The notes beneath the pieces are model-generated. The model did no database searches. It was not told the origin of the DNA and saw only the letters and a program-made list of their open reading frames with translations. Below, in pieces: positions 52,614 to 60,021 of a DNA stretch of 60,021 nt (within the stretch, counting starts at the first letter, position 1; each line of letters begins with the position of its first letter). The stretch covers positions 1 to 60,021 of the forward strand of contig JAFWXL010000071.1 in assembly GCA_017545905.1 (NCBI GenBank). The letters are read 5' to 3'. This stretch comes from Clostridia bacterium (GTDB lineage: Bacteria > Bacillota > Clostridia > Christensenellales > Aristaeellaceae). The translations under genes were made by a program, and so were the position numbers.

Positions 52614-53978
52614 TTAATTGTTGCCAGAGTATCCTTTGATGGTCACACCGTCTGCGATGGTGATATCATCCTGTCCCTTGTAATCCTCGTAGACCACGCC
52701 GTCTTCATAGGTGCCGCCGAGGAAGTTCATGTAGCCCTTACCCGAGCCGTCTTGGTTCCAGATATAGGTGTTGGTCGCACCTTCCTTGGCGCGGAAGGTA
52801 CCGCCGTTGATCGTCAGAGTAGCAATGCCGCCCTGCTGCGGATAGTTGCGGATGAGGTTGCTGCCCAGACCACTGATGGAGAATTCACCGCCATTGATCG
52901 TCAGCTTGGCTTCCTCAACACCTGCTGCGCAGAAGTTGTCGACAACAGCGCAAATAATGTAATTGAGTTTGCCCGCTTCTGCCTTAGTGGATTTATCGGT
53001 CACGTGGTAAGAACCGCCGTCAATGGTCAGTGTGCCCTGGTTGTTGAAGATGCTATTGGAGGCGTTCTTATCACCGCTCGCGTTTGCAGTAACTTCAGCA
53101 GTGTAATTAACCTTGCCGTTGCCGGTCACAGTCAGGCTGCCGCCCTTCTTGATGGAGAAAGCAGAAGTACTGGCAGCGCCGGATTTTTCGGCAGTAATCT
53201 CTTTACCATTCAGATTCAGCTTAGCAACAGTGCCGTCAGCGATCTCAATGGTAGTATCGCTCAAATCAATATCCGCAGTCAGATATACCTCGCCGCCCTT
53301 AGCAAGCTCGGCAGCCAGCTCCGCAGCAGTCGCTACAGCCGTGCCAGCGGGCGCATTGGATTCGCCGCCGGTCAGGCCGCCCCACTGCGTGGTATAGGCG
53401 GTGTAGGCTGCATCAACATCATCAAAGCCCTCGGTCTGGATGGCAAAGCCGTCAACCATGATCTTCACATCGGACAGATCGCCGAGCCGCGCAACCGGCT
53501 GACCATTCTCAATCACAACATACTCATTGCCCTGATAGTCAACATTCGCCGCCAGCTTCACGCTCTCAAGCATGTTTCCGGTCTCGTCGCCAGCATCCAG
53601 CGCTTCAGGATACTTCACCAGATAGCCGGTGTAGCCGTCGTGAGGAGAGGTGACGCCATCGGTGACGGGCGTATAGCCGTCGGCCCAGCCGAGCTCAATG
53701 TACTTCGCCAGATCGCTGGGAACGGAAACGACCATCCACACATACGCAGGCTCAGTCGCATGCTTATTCACGATGCCGGCTTCCTTGTCAACCTCAACGC
53801 CGGGGTAAAGCGGGGAGTCCGGCTCGAATTCTTCTTCGACTTCAATGTCTACATTTCCCATGGTGAAGGTATTCGTCACGGAGTCGCGGTCGGTCAGGTA
53901 AGCCAGCGTGCCGCTGATTGCCGTGGTCATGCTCAGCACCAGTGCAATGACAAGCAGCCATTTGCGGTTCAGTTTCAT
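52614..53978 (-). CDS. SipW-dependent signal peptide protein with beta-helix C-terminus
   Basis: 454 residues. The N-terminus MKLNRKWLLVIALVLSMTTA, then SGTLAYLTDRD, is the SipW-type signal peptide, followed by NTFTMGNVDIEVEE, the usual start of the mature TasA-like domain. Residues about 20-200 are that domain (WMVVSVPSDL, VDGFAIQTEGF). From about 215 a repetitive beta-helix-like region follows, with LTVTGNGKV, LTIDGGSYHV, LTINGGEFSI and LTINGGTFRA. It is probably an extracellular fibre or adhesive protein. It shares almost all of its first 30 codons with the next gene upstream, a sign of duplication. AAGGAGG precedes the ATG. Confidence 0.85.
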   Translation of the reverse strand: MKLNRKWLLVIALVLSMTTAISGTLAYLTDRDSVTNTFTMGNVDIEVEEEFEPDSPLYPGVEVDKEAGIVNKHATEPAYVWMVVSVPSDLAKYIELGWADGYTPVTDGVTSPHDGYTGYLVKYPEALDAGDETGNMLESVKLAANVDYQGNEYVVIENGQPVARLGDLSDVKIMVDGFAIQTEGFDDVDAAYTAYTTQWGGLTGGESNAPAGTAVATAAELAAELAKGGEVYLTADIDLSDTTIEIADGTVAKLNLNGKEITAEKSGAASTSAFSIKKGGSLTVTGNGKVNYTAEVTANASGDKNASNSIFNNQGTLTIDGGSYHVTDKSTKAEAGKLNYIICAVVDNFCAAGVEEAKLTINGGEFSISGLGSNLIRNYPQQGGIATLTINGGTFRAKEGATNTYIWNQDGSGKGYMNFLGGTYEDGVVYEDYKGQDDITIADGVTIKGYSGNN

Positions 53979-54106
53979 GGTTGTTCCTCCTTGATCATAT
54001 TCTACAGAGCAGCTCGTTCAGGCTGTAGAACGCATGTTGATTGCCGGGGCACAGATTTCCGGCAGGAACAGCGTCCGTCATGCAGAATATCGCGCCCTCA
54101 GGGTTT

Positions 54107-54133
54107 CCTGTCCCTTCGCCGCGAAGGGACAGG
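54107..54133. repeat. Perfect 12-bp intercistronic hairpin
   Basis: CCTGTCCCTTCG (54107-54118) and CGAAGGGACAGG (54122-54133) form a perfect stem with a 3-nt loop between the two TasA-like genes. No U-run follows on the minus strand, so stabilisation or processing of the transcript is more likely than termination. Confidence 0.7.
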
Positions 54134-54146
54134 ATGAATGCATCAC

Positions 54147-55385
54147 TTAAAAAGTGTAGGTGTAAACACCGGTGGTAATGTAATGTCCGGTTTCTTTATT
54201 CCTGGTATTGCCATTCTCAGGAGAGGGTTCTTCCGTCTCATAGAGGCGGAGCTCAACGGTAAGCGTGGTGCCCGGCTCAAGCGCACTCACATCAGTGCCA
54301 TCAATCTTTCCCTCAAGAGCGACAGCACCGCAGAGGAATCCGATTCCATCGTTGCCGTATTCGCAGAGTTCTTCGTAGTTTACGGTGATGCTGCCGCCGC
54401 CCATGGCCTCAACCAGACGGATTTTAGTTCCGGCTTCAATGGGCTGATCAGACGCCAGCATCACCCACTTGTCATTATTGAGAGAGCACCACGCATTATA
54501 GTAGCCCGCCAGACCGATTCCGTATGCTGGAATATCTTTATTCGCAGTAACGACAAAGTCTGCGTGCCAATAGCGATATTCGCTGTTCTGAGCTTCCGCG
54601 AGGGACATGGTGGGCTCAAACTGATAGGCGACATCCAGTGGAATTACTCCCACATCAAGACCCATCTTGCTGTCGGTAGTATCAATCGTCAAATTCTTAT
54701 CAAGAACGGTAACGTTGTCATTGATCAGTGTATCATCCGCGCCAAACGTCTTGACACTTGCGAAGGGGATCGGCGCACCCTCCTCGCCCCACTGCGTGTT
54801 GTAGGCATTGTAGGCCTCGGTCACAGTGTTCAGGCCTTCCGTCTGCACAGCATAGCCGTTTACGGTGACCTTCATCTTGCCATCCACGATGCCTTCCAGA
54901 TCGGTGCTCTGGCCGTCCTTCACGACGACGTACTTGCCGCCCTGATAGTCCACCAGTTCGGACAGGGTCACGGACTTCAGAATGTATCCGGTGCTCTCAT
55001 TTACCGCCAGCTGGTTATTGACCAGCATCGTCCAGACAGCCTGACCGTCGACAACCTTGGGGCCCATCGCCTTGTTGGCATAGCTTTCGGTCCAGTTCAG
55101 GGTCACATAATCCTTGAGCCCTTCGGGCACGGACACGGTCATCCACACCCATGCAGGGTTGGAACCAGTATTCTTGATTTCTGCTTCCTTATCAACCGTC
55201 TCGCCGGGCTTGATGGGAGCGCCGCCCTCGGGGAAGTCTTCTTCAACCTCGATGTCCACGCCGCCCATGGTGAACGTATTCTCCACAGTATCGCGGTCGG
55301 TCAGGTAAGCCAGCGTGCCGCTGATCGCCGTGGTCAGGCTCAGCACCAGCGCAATCACAAGCAGCCATTTGCGGTTCAGTTTCAC
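54147..55385 (-). CDS. SipW-dependent TasA-like protein
   Basis: 412 residues with a GTG start behind GAGGAGG. The signal peptide MKLNRKWLLVIALVLSLTTA, with SGTLAYLTDRD, is nearly identical to that of the next gene downstream. The mature part begins NTFTMGGVDIEVEEDF. The TasA-like domain (IKNTGSNPAWVWMTVSVPEGL, VNGYAVQTEGLN) fills about residues 25-215, and a second beta-rich domain of unknown family fills the rest. It should be exported, cut by SipW and assembled on the surface. The C-terminus lacks the beta-helix repeats of its paralogue. Confidence 0.83.
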   Translation of the reverse strand: MKLNRKWLLVIALVLSLTTAISGTLAYLTDRDTVENTFTMGGVDIEVEEDFPEGGAPIKPGETVDKEAEIKNTGSNPAWVWMTVSVPEGLKDYVTLNWTESYANKAMGPKVVDGQAVWTMLVNNQLAVNESTGYILKSVTLSELVDYQGGKYVVVKDGQSTDLEGIVDGKMKVTVNGYAVQTEGLNTVTEAYNAYNTQWGEEGAPIPFASVKTFGADDTLINDNVTVLDKNLTIDTTDSKMGLDVGVIPLDVAYQFEPTMSLAEAQNSEYRYWHADFVVTANKDIPAYGIGLAGYYNAWCSLNNDKWVMLASDQPIEAGTKIRLVEAMGGGSITVNYEELCEYGNDGIGFLCGAVALEGKIDGTDVSALEPGTTLTVELRLYETEEPSPENGNTRNKETGHYITTGVYTYTF

Positions 55386-55450
55386 AGTAATTCCTCCTCA
55401 GTAATTATTCTCTCAAGCGGCCCTGCCGCATCAGTTACGTTGTTCATATG

Positions 55451-56236
55451 TCACGGCTTCACAGAGCCGGTATCCCCTGCCCCGTCGTTCGTCGTTGCGT
55501 CGGCAGTCAACTGTGCATCGAAAGCTGTCCATGCCTCATCGGCGTTGTCGAATCCGATTGTCTGGATGGCATGTCCATCAATATCGATGAAGAAATCTGT
55601 CAGCTGCGACAGGTGGGCGTTGGTGAGATCACCGGGGAACCGGATGGTCTCAAACAGCGGCTCAAGCACCAGATCCTCCGCATCGCCGGGCTTGACAGGC
55701 TTGAAATAGCGGAACTCCAGCGTATAGGTGTTCAGCGTTTCATCCCTCGTCATCGTGCCGGTGCGTATCCATACCGCATTATTGCGTTCCGTGACGAAGG
55801 CACCGGGTACGAAGCCGTCAGCATAGTCCTGAGGATGCTTGTCCTTCAGGTCGGCGAAGATGGCTTCGATCTGCGATGCATTGGAGATCGTCACCATCAT
55901 GCGGACGTAGGATTCTGCACTGCCCGCCCTGATCGTCATGGTCGGGTCCTTGGTGTATTCGCCGCCGGGAACGAGCGGATACTCGTTCATACTCTCGGTG
56001 CGAAGATTGGGCCGGTCGGCTTCATCGGGATCATCCGGATCGTAATCCGGATTAGAAACCGGATTGCCGTCCTTGTCCACCATGGTCTCATCTACGGCAA
56101 TGTCCACATTGCCGACGGTGAAGCGGTTGGTCAGGCCTGCACGGTCTGTCAGGTACGCTACGGTACCGAAAGCTGCGCTGGAGATAACCATCAGCGCACA
56201 CAGCAGCATGATAACAGATTTTTTTCCTATTATCAT
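55451..56236 (-). CDS. SipW-dependent TasA-like protein, first gene of the cluster
   Basis: 261 residues from the ATG at 56236, behind AGAAGGAG; the longer frame has no ribosome binding site. The signal peptide MIIGKKSVIMLLCALMVISS, then FGTVAYLTDRAG, is followed by NRFTVGNVDIAVDE. The mature domain has RAGSAESYVRMMVTISN, as in TasA/CotN family fibre proteins, and ends with IDGHAIQTIGFDNADEAW. It is shorter than the two paralogues downstream and may be the minor or initiating subunit. A good promoter lies about 250 nt upstream. Confidence 0.83.
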   Translation of the reverse strand: MIIGKKSVIMLLCALMVISSAAFGTVAYLTDRAGLTNRFTVGNVDIAVDETMVDKDGNPVSNPDYDPDDPDEADRPNLRTESMNEYPLVPGGEYTKDPTMTIRAGSAESYVRMMVTISNASQIEAIFADLKDKHPQDYADGFVPGAFVTERNNAVWIRTGTMTRDETLNTYTLEFRYFKPVKPGDAEDLVLEPLFETIRFPGDLTNAHLSQLTDFFIDIDGHAIQTIGFDNADEAWTAFDAQLTADATTNDGAGDTGSVKP

Positions 56237-56481
56237 GGCGTCAACTCCTTCTGTAATGATCCCGGCGCCATATCTTGTTTGCCGCGCCGGATGACCTGCA
56301 TCCCATCCGCAAAACATCAGGCGATCTATGCAGAAAAGTTTACCTGATTCCCATTAATTTGCGCATCATCGGCGTTAAGAAATGTGAACTCGGGAAACAT
56401 TTTCCGTCATACAATTCCGCAAAAATTACGATTTTTTCAATAAAAACGCCGAATTTTGCCATATATATCCAGACACCAATG

Positions 56482-56510
56482 ATTATACAACAGCGTTTCA
56501 GAGATGTCTA
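56482..56510 (-). promoter_or_regulatory. Promoter of the SipW fibre cluster
   Basis: The minus strand reads TAGACA (56505-56510), a 17-bp spacer, and TATAAT (56482-56487), close to consensus. The predicted 5' leader to the first TasA-like gene is about 240 nt. I did not recognise a riboswitch in it, including the c-di-GMP class I core. Confidence 0.7.
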
Positions 56511-56756
56511 TAATTTATGACAAATTAAATATTAACTCTTTATTACATTTATTAAATTATCTTATCTATTTTATTAGAATTAATGCGTGATTAGTTAATT
56601 TTTATCTCCCATTTTTGCAATATTCCGTTTAACATTCTTATAAAAAAACCTATTGTCTGCACATATAATTATGAATTTACATCTCGTCAAATTGATCGAA
56701 TACTGACTCAGGTTTCCGGTGCGGGTTTCAGGTTTATCAAGCCGCGCTGTTGTGGC

Positions 56757-57080
56757 TCAAGCGGCCATGCAGCACTGTATGCCTTTGAAATCGACCAGAT
56801 GGAACCGGGAATCGTCCCTTGGCAGAAGCCTCGGATCGCAAACGGAAGCGCTGTCAGCAGAGCAACAGTCAAATCCGATTCCCTTCCGAATCAAATGCCG
56901 TTTGGGCGCGGCGGCGAATATCTGACGTTTGTACAATGTCAGAAGGAAGGCGGCAAGACCAAGAAGGGCGAGAAGCCGCAGATAGTCGTTTTCTGGAATT
57001 TCATTGAACAAGAGGACGAAGAGGCGCACGAAAAGAAGCAGATTCCCTTTCTGCGTTACTGTGACGTCTTCCATATGTAA
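56757..57080 (+). pseudogene. Remnant of an ArdC-type (DUF1738) antirestriction gene
   Basis: The plus strand reads LYAFEIDQMEPGIVPWQKP, then GGEYLTFVQCQKEGGKTKKGEK and PQIVVFWNFIEQEDEE, ending with KKQIPFLRYCDVFHM and a stop at 57080. This follows the ArdC N-terminal ssDNA-binding domain closely (EQL..G..PW.KPW, G.YLTFKQA...GG.V.KGEK, VVFWKF, IPFLRYY.VF). The C-terminal zincin half is missing, the usual Trp-Ser-Gly segment is altered, and no ribosome binding site or start fits. ArdC genes travel on plasmids and integrative elements, so this marks an old insertion scar. Confidence 0.6.
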
Positions 57081-57162
57081 AGATGGTGACAGTGATCCAT
57101 AGCTGTTTCCTCTTCCGGCAGTCCGCAAGCACCATCTTATGGATTCTCAGCTATGGATCACT
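57081..57162. repeat. Interleaved inverted repeats
   Basis: AGTGATCCATAGCTG (57091-57105) and CAGCTATGGATCACT (57148-57162) form a perfect 15-bp inverted repeat. AGATGGTG (57081-57088) and CACCATCT (57130-57137) form a second, 8-bp pair that crosses the first in an a-b-a'-b' order. It directly follows the ArdC remnant, so it may be a leftover end or recombination site of a mobile element. Confidence 0.6.
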
Positions 57163-57203
57163 ATTTCTTTGGGTTGTTGCACTTGCATTGTAAATTAAAA
57201 TGT

Positions 57204-57236
57204 AAAAAGGCCTTCAGGTTTTATCACCCAAAGGCC
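57204..57236 (-). terminator. Terminator of the pst-phoU operon
   Basis: The minus strand forms GGCCTTTGGGT (about 57226-57236) with ACCTGAAGGCC (57209-57219), with two mismatches, then five U's. It lies about 125 nt past the phoU stop codon. Confidence 0.6.
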
Positions 57237-57362
57237 ATTCCCGCAATCAAGCATTTGTATTTCACAATTGCTTCATCCAGTTCTTTCTCCGCAGCACAAA
57301 CACAGATATACCAAATCAAACACATTCCTCTAAAGAGAGCATGCATGCTTTTTCTGATGTGT

Positions 57363-58004
57363 TCAATCTTCATGCCTGCCCGTAAACGCATACACTGTCC
57401 ACTCTGCGATATTCGTCGCATGATCGCCGATACGTTCAAAATACTTGGCTGCCATCAGCAGGTCCGCCGCCGCTTCACTGAAATCGGAATTCTGCCGGAT
57501 CGCTTCGATCATCTCGCTTTTCACGGTCACAAACAGATCGTCCACCACGTCGTCCTGCCGGATGACCGCGCGCGCTTTTTCTTCGTCCTGCTCCACGTAG
57601 GCTTCGACGCTGCTGATCAGCATCGAGCTCGTCTGCACGGCCATCTCACGAAGGCTGTTGCTGTTCATCTGCGGCAGATCGCGCAGCATGATCGCCAGCT
57701 CGCTGATGTCCGCCGCATGGTCGCCGATGCGCTCCATGTCGGTGATCAGCTTGAACGCCGTGGAGATCTTTCTCAGATCGCGGGCAACCGGCTGCTGGCG
57801 CAGCAGCAGTTTCATGCACATCTCTTCAATCAAACGTTCCTGTGCGTCGATATCCTCGTCGTAGGCGATGATATCCTTCGCCTTTTGAATGTCCCTGTTT
57901 TCCAGCGCCGTGATCGCGCCGCTGATGGCGCTTTCGATCATCGCGCCCATGTCGATGAGCGCGCCATGCAGGTTTTTGAGTTCTTCGTCATATCGTGAAC
58001 GCAT
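57363..58004 (-). CDS. phoU: Phosphate signalling/transport accessory protein PhoU
   Basis: 213 residues, the usual PhoU length. It has two related three-helix bundles, each with an acidic metal-binding motif (ITDMERIGDHAADI near residues 89-102, and KYFERIGDHATNIAEW near the C-terminus). PhoU restrains the Pst transporter and the PhoR kinase when phosphate is plentiful. It is the last gene of the operon, 12 nt after pstB, with GGAGG before its ATG. Confidence 0.95.
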   Translation of the reverse strand: MRSRYDEELKNLHGALIDMGAMIESAISGAITALENRDIQKAKDIIAYDEDIDAQERLIEEMCMKLLLRQQPVARDLRKISTAFKLITDMERIGDHAADISELAIMLRDLPQMNSNSLREMAVQTSSMLISSVEAYVEQDEEKARAVIRQDDVVDDLFVTVKSEMIEAIRQNSDFSEAAADLLMAAKYFERIGDHATNIAEWTVYAFTGRHED

Positions 58005-58016
58005 GGTTTTTCCTCC

Positions 58017-58775
58017 TTAGCCGAATCTGCCGGTGATATAGTCTTCCGTCCGCTTATCTGCGGGCGAGGAGAAGATCTGCTCCGTTTCGCCGCTTTCGAT
58101 CACCTCGCCCAGCAGGAAAAACACCGTTCTGTCGCTGATGCGCGCGGCCTGCTGCATGTTGTGCGTGACGATGATGATCGTGTACTGATCCTTGAGCGTG
58201 AGCGCCAGTTCTTCGATGTGCGAGGTGGAGATCGGATCGAGCGCGCTGGTCGGCTCGTCCATCAGGATAGTTTCCGGCTGCGCCGCCAGCGCGCGGGCGA
58301 TGCACAGGCGCTGCTGCTGGCCGCCGGAAAGACCGAGCGCACTTTTCTTGAGCCTGTCCTTGACCTCGTCCCAGATCGCTGCGTCCTTGAGGCTTTTCTC
58401 TACCAGCGCATCGAGCTGCGCCTTGCTTTTGACGCCGTGCGTTCTGGGGCCGTAGGCCACGTTATCATAGATGCTCATCGGGAACGGATTGGGCTTTTGA
58501 AAGACCATGCCCACACGCTTGCGCAGGTGATTGACGTCAATCTTTCCATAGATGTCCTCGCCGTCCATGCGGATGTCGCCGTCGATGCGGCAGCCCTCCA
58601 CCAGATCGTTCATCCGGTTCAGACTGCGCAGAAACGTGGACTTGCCGCAGCCGCTGGGCCCGATCAGCGCCGTGATCTGATTCCTTGGAATATCCAGATG
58701 GATATTTTTCAGCGCGTGGAAGCTGCCATAATGCAGGTTCATGCCGCGCACTTCAAATGCATTGGGGGAATTCAT
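58017..58775 (-). CDS. pstB: Phosphate ABC transporter ATP-binding protein PstB
   Basis: 252 residues. Walker [10 protein letters not shown] near residues 37-45, [14 protein letters not shown] typical of PstB, signature [15 protein letters not shown], and Walker [13 protein letters not shown] are all present. It powers phosphate import through PstA and PstC at the inner membrane. It sits 4 nt after pstA. Confidence 0.97.
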   Translation of the reverse strand: MNSPNAFEVRGMNLHYGSFHALKNIHLDIPRNQITALIGPSGCGKSTFLRSLNRMNDLVEGCRIDGDIRMDGEDIYGKIDVNHLRKRVGMVFQKPNPFPMSIYDNVAYGPRTHGVKSKAQLDALVEKSLKDAAIWDEVKDRLKKSALGLSGGQQQRLCIARALAAQPETILMDEPTSALDPISTSHIEELALTLKDQYTIIIVTHNMQQAARISDRTVFFLLGEVIESGETEQIFSSPADKRTEDYITGRFG

Positions 58776-58779
58776 CGCT

Positions 58780-59649
58780 TTATCCTCTTCCTTTCACCAT
58801 GAGCTTTGCGGCCTTCGCGCTGAGCAGATTGATCAGCAGCACCAGCGCAAGCAGCACCACGCTGGTCGCATAGGCTTCGTTCAGATACAGTCCTTCACTG
58901 GCCTGCTTGTACATGTGCAGCGCCAGTGTCGTGCCGGAATCCATGAGCCCGGCAACCTTGGCGACCGTGCCGCTGGTGTACATCAGCGCCGCCGTTTCGC
59001 CGACGATGCGCCCGATGGCGAGAATCACGCCGGAGAGAATGCCCGGCATCGCCGAGGGCAGAACGACGGAAAACACCGTGCGCAGCTTTCCCGCGCCGAG
59101 ACCAAAGCTGCCCTCTCGGTACATATCCGGCACGGCGCTGAGCGCCTCCTGCGTGGTGCGCATAATCAGCGGCAGAATCATGATCGCCAGCGTCAGCGCG
59201 CCGGAGAGCATGGAATAACCGAGTTGAAGCGCGCTATTGAACATCAGCATACCGAACAGACCGTACACGATGGAAGGGATACCAGAGAGCGTCTGCGTCG
59301 TCATCTGAACGAGCCGGGTCAGCCTGCTGCCGCGCCTGGCGTATTCCGTCAGATAAATCGCCGCACCGACGCCGAAGGGAACGGCGAGCAGCAGCGAGAC
59401 CACCGTCATCGTGCAGGTGTTGATGATCGCCGGGAGCATCGACTGATTGTCGGAGGTATACTGCAAGGCAAAAAGGGACGGCCTCAGATTCGGCACGCCG
59501 CGCACGACGATATATGCAACCAGAAAACCGAGCACCAGCACCGTGACCGCAGCCGCGGCATGCACGACAAAATTCAGCAGCCGGCTTCCAACGTGATAAC
59601 GGCGAAGAAATACTGAAATCATGCGTTTATGTTTACAAAGAATTTTCAT
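58780..59649 (-). CDS. pstA: Phosphate ABC transporter permease PstA
   Basis: 289 residues with about six membrane spans, typical of PstA. The permease-ATPase coupling loop region ([33 protein letters not shown]) and [14 protein letters not shown] match the family. Its ATG overlaps the pstC stop codon (ATGA). Confidence 0.95.
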   Translation of the reverse strand: MKILCKHKRMISVFLRRYHVGSRLLNFVVHAAAAVTVLVLGFLVAYIVVRGVPNLRPSLFALQYTSDNQSMLPAIINTCTMTVVSLLLAVPFGVGAAIYLTEYARRGSRLTRLVQMTTQTLSGIPSIVYGLFGMLMFNSALQLGYSMLSGALTLAIMILPLIMRTTQEALSAVPDMYREGSFGLGAGKLRTVFSVVLPSAMPGILSGVILAIGRIVGETAALMYTSGTVAKVAGLMDSGTTLALHMYKQASEGLYLNEAYATSVVLLALVLLINLLSAKAAKLMVKGRG

Positions 59650-60021
59650 CTGCGCTCACCCCTTTGAATCAGCGTCAGCGCCATGTTGATGATCAGGATG
59701 AACACAAAGAGCACCACGCCCGTGGCGATCAGCGCTTCTCTGTGCAGCCCCGTGGCATAGCCCATCTCGATGACGATATTGCCGGTGAGCGTGCGGATGC
59801 CCTGAAAGACGCCCTTGGGCATGCGCGCCTGATTGCCTGCGACCATGATGACCGCCATCGTCTCGCCCATCGCGCGTCCAAGGCCCAGCACGATTCCGGC
59901 GAGAATGCCGCTTTTCGCCGCAGGCATCACGGCGAAGAACACGCTGCGCTCATGCGTCGCGCCAAGCGCCAGCGCGCCCTCGTAATAGCTGCGCGGCACG
60001 GCGCGCAGCGCAGGCTCGATC
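59646..60021 (-). CDS. pstC: Phosphate ABC transporter permease PstC (5' end outside the window)
   Basis: Only the C-terminal part (about 125 residues) is inside the window. The frame runs to the right edge: IEPALRAVPRSYYEGALALGAT reaches the edge, so the GTG at 59999 is internal and not the start. The PstC coupling loop and RAMGETMAVIMVAGN are seen. The remainder of pstC and probably pstS lie beyond the window. Confidence 0.92.
   Translation of the reverse strand, partial: IEPALRAVPRSYYEGALALGATHERSVFFAVMPAAKSGILAGIVLGLGRAMGETMAVIMVAGNQARMPKGVFQGIRTLTGNIVIEMGYATGLHREALIATGVVLFVFILIINMALTLIQRGERR

Larger units (their letters stand above)
56237..57362. other. AT-rich intergenic region with promoter, ArdC remnant and inverted repeats
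   Basis: No intact gene is supported in this 1.1-kb stretch. From left to right it holds a leader of about 240 nt and a promoter for the SipW cluster (56482-56510), a very AT-rich block (56520-56700), an ArdC-type gene remnant on the plus strand (about 56760-57080), interleaved inverted repeats (57081-57162) and the pst-phoU terminator (57204-57236). Confidence 0.6.

Noticed and set aside
56236-56475. c-di-GMP class I riboswitch in the fibre cluster leader
   Set aside because: A GGCAAAC-like string occurs, but the conserved GEMM core around it is absent.
56757-57128. Minus-strand 123-codon frame with a hydrophobic middle
   Set aside because: It lies opposite the ArdC-like remnant, whose plus-strand reading matches a known family. 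The hydrophobic stretch arises from the complementary charged codons.
57224-57373. 49-codon minus-strand frame directly after phoU
   Set aside because: It overlaps the phoU end and runs into the terminator stem, with no good ribosome binding site. Most likely 3' untranslated sequence.

Overview
The window looks like a chromosomal segment of a moderately GC-rich anaerobic Bacillota, most likely a gut member of the class Clostridia. This rests on pyruvate:ferredoxin oxidoreductase, a T-box leader, strong AGGAGG ribosome binding sites with sigma-A type promoters, a SipW-type signal peptidase with TasA-like substrates, an LPNTG protein, and plant-glycan and rhamnose genes. The species cannot be named from the sequence. 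Nearly every gene is on the minus strand. Only an AraC regulator, a DUF5107/TPR protein, a LysR regulator and two gene remnants are on the plus strand. No rRNA, tRNA, complete insertion sequence or CRISPR array was seen.

Layout, left to right. 1-335: a non-coding edge made of small hairpins, then a terminator. 336-3940: a nucleoside-type ABC importer (two permeases and a double ATPase) with no binding lipoprotein beside it. 4122-7129: an SGNH protein and an MBOAT acyltransferase, a probable polymer O-acylation pair. 7187-9421: a Spx/ArsC-like protein, a class II aldolase and a PfkB kinase. 9610-13095: pyruvate:ferredoxin oxidoreductase. 13205-17482: a T-box-controlled operon encoding a LeuA homologue that has lost its catalytic residues and a fusion of a sugar-isomerase-like TIM barrel with an acyl-CoA ligase. 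17525-27028: a glycan-use locus (GH2, GH35, AraC regulator, DUF5107/TPR protein, and the decayed start of an aldose 1-epimerase gene). 27108-31504: a rhamnose operon (rhaB, rhaA, rhaD, rhaM) ending in a hotdog thioesterase. 31737-36879: a PHP phosphoesterase, a fused TRAP permease and a TAXI binding protein, with a divergent LysR regulator.

36956-49336 is the most unusual part. It is a compact run of ten co-directional genes: a HExxH zincin-like protein, three small unknown proteins, a LytTR regulator with a receiver-like domain lacking the phospho-acceptor Asp, three dynamin-like or related GTPases, and a HerA/FtsK-like ATPase. Its composition recalls bacterial dynamin (Eleos/LeoA-like) and HerA-based defence systems, but I do not recognise the combination as a described system.

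49848-56236 is a surface-fibre cluster. It has three clear SipW-type substrates, a fourth small exported protein, a pilin-like LPNTG protein with a probable isopeptide domain, and a SipW-type signal peptidase with a tail of about 290 residues dominated by Tyr/Gln/Gly hexapeptide repeats. An intergenic region of about 1.1 kb follows, carrying a remnant of an ArdC-type antirestriction gene and interleaved inverted repeats. The window ends in a pstC-pstA-pstB-phoU phosphate operon, with pstC cut by the right edge.
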